Shown here: positions 1-5,207 of the stretch, piece by piece
Layout of the letters: every line of letters starts with the position of its first letter
Position numbering within the stretch: the stretch's first letter is position 1
NCBI GenBank assembly: GCA_021772845.1
Contig: JAJFLF010000209.1
Span: 1 to 7,477 of the forward strand
Reading direction: 5' to 3'
Length of the DNA: 7,477 nt
From: Mariprofundus sp.
GTDB taxonomy: Bacteria > Pseudomonadota > Zetaproteobacteria > Mariprofundales > Mariprofundaceae
Made by a program: the position numbers and the translations under genes
The notes under the pieces: model-generated
The model's input: only the letters and a program-made list of their open reading frames with translations
What the model was told of the DNA's origin: nothing
Database searches by the model: none

Positions 1-2
1 AG

Positions 3-83
3 CTCCAGGGCCTGCCGGAGTTTCAATCCCGAACAGCTTACGTACAATTCATGGTGGCTCTTAAATTGCGCAATAGATATTGA
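3..83 (+). CDS. Possible C-terminal end of an upstream gene, minor-pilin-like (5' partial)
   Basis: An open frame enters from the left edge and stops at TGA 81-83, 5 nt before a strong terminator hairpin, so a + strand gene very probably ends here. Its last residues read SRTAYVQFMVALKLRNRY. The Y-x-x-F spacing followed by a closing L-R-N-R resembles the C-termini of PilW/GspJ-type minor pilins, which often end in a strand of the form 'vaLRNR'. That would suit a type IV pilus neighbourhood. The other two + frames are also open at the edge (stops at 62-64 and 88-90), and only 26 residues are visible, so both the frame and the family are tentative. The resemblance is from memory of the family, not from a search. 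Confidence 0.3.
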   Translation, partial: LQGLPEFQSRTAYVQFMVALKLRNRY

Positions 84-88
84 TCTGT

Positions 89-120
89 AAAACGGTGCCA
101 CATGTGCATCGTTTTTATTT
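89..120 (+). terminator. Intrinsic terminator of the upstream gene
   Basis: A 10-bp stem (AAAACGGTGC, 89-98, with GCATCGTTTT, 106-115; one G-U pair) closes a 7-nt loop CACATGT. The run of T continues through 112-116, then ATTT. This is a classic rho-independent terminator for + strand transcription. It separates the upstream gene from the pil operon, so pilM should have its own promoter in the following leader. Confidence 0.8.
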
Positions 121-129
121 GAGGGGACT

Positions 130-204
130 ATGTGCATAGCTTGCCTTATTTTATGTGGTGTGGTGTGGTGGTTTTATTCAGAGCATGCTGGCTGTAAAAG
201 ATAA
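130..204 (+). CDS. Candidate 24-residue hydrophobic small protein or leader peptide
   Basis: ATG at 130 lies 3 nt after GAGGGG (121-126, AGGGG core), a good ribosome binding site although close to the start. The frame runs 24 codons to TAA at 202-204. The product begins MCIACLILCGVVWWFY, a strongly hydrophobic stretch long enough to sit in a membrane, and ends in a polar tail containing HAGCKR. It has four cysteines. I do not recognise it. It lies between a terminator and the putative promoters of pilM, and ORFs this short arise by chance, so it may well not be expressed. Confidence 0.2.
   Translation: MCIACLILCGVVWWFYSEHAGCKR
154..171 (+). repeat. GT-rich microsatellite (TGTGG)3-TGG
   Basis: Three exact tandem copies of TGTGG followed by TGG give 18 nt of pure G/T on the + strand, about 67 nt upstream of the sigma54-like element. 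It could be a slippage-prone tract or part of an activator site. It also lies inside the 24-codon ORF, where a one-unit (5-nt) change would shift the frame. Confidence 0.6.
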
Positions 205-237
205 TGAAGTGCGGTGATGATGCTATTTTTCATGGGT

Positions 238-253
238 TGGCTTGATCTTTGCT
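238..253 (+). promoter_or_regulatory. Candidate sigma54 (RpoN) promoter
   Basis: The sequence TGGCTTGATCTTTGCT matches the RpoN consensus TGGCACG-N4-TTGCW at every fixed position except two (TT in place of AC). The essential GG (239-240) and GC (251-252) dinucleotides are exactly 10 nt apart, as needed for the -24/-12 elements. Transcription would start near 264, giving an untranslated leader of about 130 nt before pilM. Sigma54 control is well known for pilA in several bacteria but is not usual for pilMNOPQ, so this remains a motif match only. Confidence 0.35.
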
Positions 254-295
254 TAACTGATTTGTGAAGGGTGTGCATATCAAACACAGTAAAAA

Positions 296-323
296 TTGAC
301 GCTTGTTTATTAGAAGGTAAACT
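296..323 (+). promoter_or_regulatory. Candidate sigma70 promoter for pilM
   Basis: TTGACG (296-301, five of six matches to the -35 consensus) is followed after 16 nt by TAAACT (318-323, four of six matches to -10). Transcription would begin near 330, about 65 nt before pilM. A perfect TATAAT lies slightly downstream at 337-342 but has no -35 at a suitable distance; the nearby TTGACT (323-328) is only 8 nt away from it. AT-rich DNA gives such matches by chance fairly often. Confidence 0.35.
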
Positions 324-393
324 TGACTTAATTGCTTATAATAAGATAACTTGCATGAGTTTGTGTCAGTAAAGCTTAAACCACGGAGGGTAA

Positions 394-1476
394 GTGTCCT
401 TTTTTTCAAACAAGTCTGAGGGTGTGATGGGAATCGACATTAGTTCTACTGGCATTAAGTTGGTGGAATTAAACAAGGTCCGTTCTGGTTATGAGTTGAC
501 TTCAATGGCTAAGGTGGCGTTGCCACGTGATGCGATTGTTGAAAATACTATTATTGATTCCACTGCCGTTTCCAATGCCTTGATTGAAGCAGTCAAACTG
601 GCCAAACCTGCTACTAAAAATGTGGCGTTAGCGGTGTCAGGTAATGCGGTCATTATTAAAACTATTCAAGTGGCTGCAACGACTGAATTTGATCTTGAAG
701 CACAGATTGAGTTCGAGGCCGATCAACATGTACCTTATGATGTGGATGATGTGTTTCTGGACTTTTTTATTCAGGGTATTTCCGCAGATGATCCAGAAAT
801 GATGGATGTGGTTCTGGTTGCATGTAAACGTGAAGTGATTGAAGATTATCAACTTGTTCTCAATGAAGCAGGCTTGCATGCAAAGGTTGTAGACTGTGGT
901 GTGTTTGCTTTGGAAAATGCTGCTGAAATCACTGATGAACATTCTGTAGTCAATGAGTCTGAACATCTGTTGCCGGATGAAGATGCAGAAGTAAATGCGC
1001 TGATAAATATCGGTGCTAATATGATGAATATCAATGTGCTTATTGATGGGCGAATGGCTTTTGTGCGCGATCAGTTTTACGGTGGTCAAAATTTAACTGA
1101 AGAAATTCAGAAAGCGCATAATATGAGTTACCACAATGCCGAGCAGCTAAAAATCGATAACTTTTCCGATATTCATGCTGATGCGCTCGAACATTTTTAT
1201 GTTGGACTGACATCTGAACTGGTGCGCTCACTGGATTTCTATTCAGCCAGTCGAGCGGAATTTCCAGTGCGCAAACTATTCTTAAGTGGTGGTTGTGCGT
1301 TATTGCCGAATATCACCACTGAACTGGAACAGCGATTGGGTATTGATACTGCCATTCTCAATCCATTACAAAATATTAAGATTTCATCGCGTAAATTCAA
1401 TGTGCAAGACGAACGCGCTTTAGGTCCGATGATGATGGTGCCGATTGGATTGGCATTACGGAATTATGACACATGA
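394..1476 (+). CDS. pilM: Type IV pilus assembly protein PilM, actin-like cytoplasmic ATPase
   Basis: PilM is a cytoplasmic protein of the FtsA/actin fold that binds the N-terminal tail of PilN and links the alignment subcomplex to the pilus motor. The 360-residue product has the usual family length. The first phosphate motif is GIDISSTGIKLVEL (13-26). A second phosphate-type segment, INIGANMMNINVLIDG, lies at about 204-219. The adenosine-side motif LFLSGG (295-300) is followed by a family-like ALLPNITTELEQRLG. The start is GTG at 394, set by GGAGGG at 385-390. An ATG at 427 would begin right at the first phosphate strand and remove the short leader normally seen in PilM, so it is less likely. 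A stretch at 178-199 is very acidic (nine D/E). The stop overlaps pilN by ATGA. This is the first gene of the pil operon. Confidence 0.95.
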   Translation: MSFFSNKSEGVMGIDISSTGIKLVELNKVRSGYELTSMAKVALPRDAIVENTIIDSTAVSNALIEAVKLAKPATKNVALAVSGNAVIIKTIQVAATTEFDLEAQIEFEADQHVPYDVDDVFLDFFIQGISADDPEMMDVVLVACKREVIEDYQLVLNEAGLHAKVVDCGVFALENAAEITDEHSVVNESEHLLPDEDAEVNALINIGANMMNINVLIDGRMAFVRDQFYGGQNLTEEIQKAHNMSYHNAEQLKIDNFSDIHADALEHFYVGLTSELVRSLDFYSASRAEFPVRKLFLSGGCALLPNITTELEQRLGIDTAILNPLQNIKISSRKFNVQDERALGPMMMVPIGLALRNYDT

Positions 1477-2057
1477 TTCGTATTAATCTTATTCCCTACC
1501 GGACGGCCCGTCGCCAATCCCAGATTGCTCAGCATCTCAGTGCTTTTATTGCTGTGCTTGTACTGGCGGCATTACTTGGTCTGGGATTGCATACCATGGC
1601 TTCTTTACAACTGGCTGATCTGAAAGAGCAGACCATTGTACTGCAACAACAGAATACAGATTTGAAAAAGAAAATTGGTAAAATTAAAGATTTAGATAGC
1701 TTGCGTAGTAATGTTGAACGTAAATTGGATATTGTGGATGACTTGCAAGAGGGACGTTTCCATTCTCTTCATACGCTGAATACAATAGCTACGATGATAC
1801 CGCAAAATGTCTGGCTCGATTATGTCTCTGATAAAGGACAAGATATTAAGTTGTCCGGCTTGGCTGAAAGTAATAAGGCTGTAGCGAATTTCATGCGCAA
1901 ATTGGATAAATCTACAATTTTTTCGAATGTTCGTTTGGGCGAAATCACACGGGTTGTGAAGGATGGTTTGCCATTGCGTCGTTTTAGTCTGACTCTGGCG
2001 CGTGATGAAGTGAAGAAGTCCGAAGCATCTAATGCTACAAACGGGAAGAGATCCTGA
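1473..2057 (+). CDS. pilN: Type IV pilus inner-membrane assembly protein PilN
   Basis: PilN is a bitopic inner-membrane protein of the alignment subcomplex. Its cytoplasmic tail docks into PilM and its periplasmic domain pairs with PilO. The 194-residue product starts MIRINLIPYR; INLIPYR (4-10) is the conserved PilM-binding motif. A basic stretch (RTARR) is followed by one transmembrane helix at about 22-42, a coiled coil rich in Q/K/L at about 47-90, and a ferredoxin-like periplasmic domain at about 93-177 containing IPQNVWLDYV and IKLSGLAESN. The C-terminal tail (178-194) is polar and probably disordered. The ATG overlaps the pilM stop by four bases (ATGA) with only a weak upstream ACGGAA, which suggests translational coupling. 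The stop overlaps pilO as TGATG. Confidence 0.95.
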   Translation: MIRINLIPYRTARRQSQIAQHLSAFIAVLVLAALLGLGLHTMASLQLADLKEQTIVLQQQNTDLKKKIGKIKDLDSLRSNVERKLDIVDDLQEGRFHSLHTLNTIATMIPQNVWLDYVSDKGQDIKLSGLAESNKAVANFMRKLDKSTIFSNVRLGEITRVVKDGLPLRRFSLTLARDEVKKSEASNATNGKRS

Positions 2058-2674
2058 TGTTTGATTCGCTGAAGCTTTCGATCTATGAGTCACTGCGTCC
2101 TATGCTGCCTTTGCCATTGTGGCATAAGCTGTTGTTTCTATTGGCGGCATTTGCGGTGATCGTTGCAGGATATTTTTACATGGGTTGGACGCCGTTGCAG
2201 GAATCGATCACAAAACAGCAAACAGCTATGCAGTTCCAGAAGAAGATGTTGCAGAGGAATCAACACTTGGCACATGATCTGCCGCGCAAACAAAAAGAGT
2301 ATGCGAAGCTCGAGACGCAGTTGAAAGTTGCATTGAATATGTTGCCTAGAAAGTCTCAAATTCCGGATCTTTTGGAAAATGTGTCGTGGGCTGGTAAAGA
2401 TTCCGGTCTTGAGTTTAAGACATTTAAACCGGGTAAAGAAGTGAGCAAGTTGATTTATGCTGAAGTGCCTGTGAAGTTTCTTATATCGGGTAGTTTTCGT
2501 CAGTTGTTAACCTTTTTGAAACGGGTTGGAGAGATGCCGCGTATTGTGGATGTGAAAAACATGAGGCTAACACCCGGTGAGACGGCAGGAGAATTGTCGG
2601 TGAAAGGGTTGGCAGTGACGTATCGGTTTGTCGAAGCGCAAGCTAAAAAAGGACGTAAAGGGCAGCGTAAATGA
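2057..2674 (+). CDS. pilO: Type IV pilus inner-membrane assembly protein PilO
   Basis: PilO is the partner of PilN in the inner membrane and helps connect PilM/PilN to the outer-membrane secretin. The 205-residue product has a short cytoplasmic N-terminus, one transmembrane helix at about 23-43, a coiled coil at about 48-93 and a periplasmic ferredoxin-like domain. The family hallmark is visible at about 95-125: MLPRKSQIPDLLENVSW followed by GKDSGLEFKTFKPG. FLISGSFRQLLTFLKRVGEMPRIV (given here only as positions 141-164) matches the usual second half of the domain. The start follows a Shine-Dalgarno GGGAAGAG (2043-2050) and overlaps the pilN stop by one base. The last nine residues (KKGRKGQRK) contain six K/R, an unusual basic periplasmic tail. 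The gene that normally follows, pilP, is absent; pilQ starts 41 nt later. Confidence 0.95.
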   Translation: MFDSLKLSIYESLRPMLPLPLWHKLLFLLAAFAVIVAGYFYMGWTPLQESITKQQTAMQFQKKMLQRNQHLAHDLPRKQKEYAKLETQLKVALNMLPRKSQIPDLLENVSWAGKDSGLEFKTFKPGKEVSKLIYAEVPVKFLISGSFRQLLTFLKRVGEMPRIVDVKNMRLTPGETAGELSVKGLAVTYRFVEAQAKKGRKGQRK

Positions 2675-2715
2675 ATATGAATATTTCAACGTTTAGATGC
2701 GTCCGGGGGACATGA
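2671..2715 (+). CDS. 14-codon ORF in the place of pilP (coupling ORF or remnant)
   Basis: ATG at 2671 overlaps the pilO stop as ATGA, the same arrangement as pilM/pilN. It reads MNMNISTFRCVRGT and stops at TGA 2713-2715, directly abutting the pilQ ATG at 2716. It fills the pilO-pilQ gap exactly. It may be a short coupling ORF that carries ribosomes from pilO to pilQ, or the 5' stub of a deleted pilP. It has no signal peptide or lipobox, so it is not a functional PilP. Chance is a serious alternative for an ORF this short. Confidence 0.3.
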   Translation: MNMNISTFRCVRGT

Positions 2716-5160
2716 ATGAGACGAATCATGAATAATATTGTAAATGGTCAACAATCAACGTTGCGTTATCTATTGAGTGTGGCGGTGATGCTATGTTTGT
2801 GTTGTGGGCAGGGTTTGTTGGCGCAGGCAGCAACGATTGGAAGTCTGCAGTTACTTTCTGATCAATCAGGTGACAATCTCCGTATTGTCATGGATGAAGC
2901 GGCTGAATATCAGGTGTTTAATCTGGAAGGGCCGAGTCGACTGGTGGTGAGTTTTCCGAATGCAAGTTTGTCTAAAGGTGTAAATCCCATGCCAGGTGGT
3001 GGCAGTATCGAAAATATCGTTCCTATTCAGGATAGTAACGGGGTTCGTATTGAAGTGGGTTTGGCGAACGGTACAGAATATGAAATCAGTGAAAAAGGTA
3101 ATGATTTGCTGGTTAAATTTTCAGGTCTGGTTGTAGCTTCCAAAAGTGCTGATGGCACACTGTTGCAAGATATTGAAGTGCGTGATCGGGGTAATGTCAC
3201 TGAATTGATTTTACGTGGTCAGCATATGGATGCGAATCACAACGCGCTATTGAGTAGTGATGGAACTACCATGGTAATAGATTTCTGGGGTGGTAAATCC
3301 AGTCTGCCAAAAGAGTATTACACCTATACTGCACAGCGTTTGAATCATGTTGCGATTGGTGCTACAGATGGGCGCATGCGTCTGGTTGTAGCCTTACTTG
3401 CTGGTGCGGGAACTGAGCATCAGATTGATGCGAGCACGAATGAGATGGTGGTCAGATTTGGCAAGGTTAAACCTGTTGCCCGAGCTGGAGCGATGATTGT
3501 TGAAGCGATAGACTTTCAGCCAGAAGATCGTATCGCCCATCTGGTGATTCGTACTGATGGCACGAACCCCATTGTTAATTTGCAGGAAAAAGATGGAAAA
3601 GTCATCATTGATTTGAAACAGGCTCAACTGGCCCCTGGTCAGGAGCGTACCCAGGATGTTCGTGCTTTCCCGGGCCCTCTAAAACAGATCGACAGCTATG
3701 CAGTCGATAAGGATGTACGCATCGTGGCCCGTTTGCGCCAGAAATCCGTAGTGACCTCTTATCAAACTGGCAATGTATTAACAGTAAGACTAAAACCTGC
3801 TGATATGTTAGCGATTGCTGAGGCTAATGAAGAAGTCGTCAAAGATGAAAAGATATATACCGGTCAGAAGGTAACCTTTAACTATAAGGATATTGATATC
3901 CGTAACGCCTTGAAATTGATTGCAGAGATGAGCGAGCTGAACATCATCATGTCTGATGATGTAGAGGGTGTATTAACCATGCGTCTGGTAGATGTTCCAT
4001 GGGATCAGGCACTGGACATTATTCTCACTGCTAAAGGTTTGGGTAAAGAGAAGAATGGTAATGTATTAAGAATTGCTCCATTGGCACAGTTGAAAAAAGA
4101 TGCTGATGACCGTAAAGATGCTCAAAAGAGTGTGGAAAATATTGCTCCGTTACAGACAGAGTTTTTCCAGTTGGGTTATGCAGCCATTGAAGATGTACGC
4201 TCTATCCTTGAAGGTGATATTCAGAAAGCCTCAAGTACTTCTGGAGATGGAACCGTTTCAGCCGCTTCTGTTGATAGCTCAGCGCAGGGAGATCTCCAGC
4301 TTTTATCTGATCGAGGGACTATCTTAATGGATACACGAAGTAATACTTTGATTGTAACTGATACCCGGGCACGATTGGATAATATTAAACGTTTGATTGA
4401 AAGATTGGATAAACCATTAACGCAAATCCTGATTGAAGCGCGTATTGTAGAAGCAACGGATACGTTTTCACGTGATTTGGGTGTGAAGTGGGGTGGTACG
4501 TATAACGATGGTGCTGGTAAATTTACCAACAACCTTTCCGGTGCCGCAGTGGGAACTAATGTTGTAGATTTGGGTGCTGCTGTAGCGACTTCTGGTGGAG
4601 CCATTGGATATACACTTGGTACGTTAAGTGGAGCGCTGAACCTTAATCTGGAACTCTCCGCTGCTGAAACTGAAGGCAAGATCAAAGTGGTTTCAAGTCC
4701 GCGTGTATTTACCAGTAATCTAGAGAAAGCCGTCATTAAGGAAGTTCAGAAAATCCCATTTAATGTTATATCAGTAGCCAATGGTGTTACAACGACTACC
4801 CCTGAATTTCAGGATGCTGAATTAAAGTTAGAAGTATTGCCGCAAGTTACAGCTGATAAGCGAATTATTCTGCGGCTGGTTGTGAATAAAGGAACGCCAA
4901 TCACGAATGCAGCAGGAACTGCGACAGCGATCACTACAAAGACTGTGTCGACAACATTGTTAGTGAAAAATGGAAATACAATTGTTTTGGGCGGTATCTA
5001 TTCTGAAACGATGAACGACAATGTTACCGGGGTTCCTCTTTTAAGGTCGATCCCATTCTTGGGTAAACTGTTTGAACGCAAGCAGAAAACCAAGAATCGT
5101 AATGAGTTATTGATATTTATCACGCCGACAATTATTAGTGATAAAGCGCTGCTGAATTAA
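2716..5160 (+). CDS. pilQ: Type IV pilus secretin PilQ with three AMIN-like modules
   Basis: PilQ forms the outer-membrane channel for the pilus. The product has 814 residues. ATG 2716 is chosen because GGGGGA (2705-2710) sits 5 nt upstream; a second in-frame ATG at 2728 is 17 nt away. The signal peptide has a long N-region, a hydrophobic core at about 18-35 and likely cleavage after A36-Q-A38. Three AMIN-type beta modules, which bind peptidoglycan in this family, follow at about 44-138, 150-251 and 262-361. The N0/STN domain is at about 378-456 (VTFNYKDIDIRNALKLIAEM). The N1 domain is at about 478-568, with a Ser/Ala/Gly-rich insert at 504-526. The secretin domain runs from about 570, with a gate-like KIPFNV (679-684), the signature VPLLRSIPFLGKLF (773-786) and the closing strand ELLIFITPTII (797-807). 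The protein appears complete. Without pilP next door, how N0 connects to PilNO is open. Confidence 0.96.
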   Translation: MRRIMNNIVNGQQSTLRYLLSVAVMLCLCCGQGLLAQAATIGSLQLLSDQSGDNLRIVMDEAAEYQVFNLEGPSRLVVSFPNASLSKGVNPMPGGGSIENIVPIQDSNGVRIEVGLANGTEYEISEKGNDLLVKFSGLVVASKSADGTLLQDIEVRDRGNVTELILRGQHMDANHNALLSSDGTTMVIDFWGGKSSLPKEYYTYTAQRLNHVAIGATDGRMRLVVALLAGAGTEHQIDASTNEMVVRFGKVKPVARAGAMIVEAIDFQPEDRIAHLVIRTDGTNPIVNLQEKDGKVIIDLKQAQLAPGQERTQDVRAFPGPLKQIDSYAVDKDVRIVARLRQKSVVTSYQTGNVLTVRLKPADMLAIAEANEEVVKDEKIYTGQKVTFNYKDIDIRNALKLIAEMSELNIIMSDDVEGVLTMRLVDVPWDQALDIILTAKGLGKEKNGNVLRIAPLAQLKKDADDRKDAQKSVENIAPLQTEFFQLGYAAIEDVRSILEGDIQKASSTSGDGTVSAASVDSSAQGDLQLLSDRGTILMDTRSNTLIVTDTRARLDNIKRLIERLDKPLTQILIEARIVEATDTFSRDLGVKWGGTYNDGAGKFTNNLSGAAVGTNVVDLGAAVATSGGAIGYTLGTLSGALNLNLELSAAETEGKIKVVSSPRVFTSNLEKAVIKEVQKIPFNVISVANGVTTTTPEFQDAELKLEVLPQVTADKRIILRLVVNKGTPITNAAGTATAITTKTVSTTLLVKNGNTIVLGGIYSETMNDNVTGVPLLRSIPFLGKLFERKQKTKNRNELLIFITPTIISDKALLN

Positions 5161-5177
5161 GCGAGGATGCTTGATAT

Positions 5178-5206
5178 AGAGGTGTGGCATATCCTGCCGC
5201 GCCTCT
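5178..5206 (+). terminator. Hairpin terminator after pilQ
   Basis: AGAGGTGTGGC (5178-5188) pairs with GCCGCGCCTCT (5196-5206) over 11 bp without mismatch, using two G-U pairs, around the 7-nt loop ATATCCT. It begins 17 nt after the pilQ stop. The tail CTTATAAT has only a few T, so termination may be imperfect. In the - strand RNA the two G-U pairs become C-A mismatches and no U-run follows, so the element suits the pil transcript and not hemW. Confidence 0.6.
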
Positions 5207-5207
5207 C

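Larger units (their letters stand above)
121..393 (+). promoter_or_regulatory. Leader/promoter region of the pilMNO-pilQ operon
   Basis: About 270 nt without a recognised gene lie between the upstream terminator and pilM. In order it holds: a 24-codon ORF with a Shine-Dalgarno-like GAGGGG (130-204); an inverted repeat CTATG-TG-CATAG (128-139); three tandem TGTGG units plus TGG (154-171); a perfect palindrome AGCATGCT (182-189); a sigma54-like element (238-253); a sigma70-like element (296-323); an AT-rich stretch containing TATAAT (337-342); and the pilM Shine-Dalgarno (385-390). The promoter function of the region as a whole follows from the strong terminator upstream. Which element is used is not known. 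Confidence 0.6.

Noticed and set aside
337..342. Perfect TATAAT as the pilM -10 box
   Set aside because: No acceptable -35 element is found 15-19 nt upstream; the nearest TTGACT is 8 nt away. It is mentioned only as part of the AT-rich leader.
427..429. ATG 427 as the pilM start
   Set aside because: It would remove the short N-terminal leader usual in PilM and has no Shine-Dalgarno at the right distance, while GTG 394 has GGAGGG just upstream.
1006..1011. Asn instead of Asp in the PilM second phosphate segment (INIGA rather than VDIGA) as a sign of lost ATPase activity
   Set aside because: I recall Asn at this place in other PilM proteins, and the remaining motifs are intact, so the substitution alone says little.
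637..1089. A 150-codon open frame on the - strand inside pilM
   Set aside because: It is antisense to well-supported PilM motifs, is unusually rich in H, I and C, and resembles no family I know. It is best read as a shadow frame.
2776..2835. PilQ as a lipoprotein because of the cysteines in its signal peptide
   Set aside because: The LCLCC run does not fit a lipobox (no G/A/S directly before a suitable Cys), whereas A36-Q-A38 is a normal signal peptidase I site.
4221..4736. A 171-codon open frame on the - strand inside pilQ
   Set aside because: It lies wholly within the N1/secretin part of pilQ, has no recognisable domain or ribosome binding site, and its composition (rich in S, R, L, V, A) is that expected from reading a real gene backwards.
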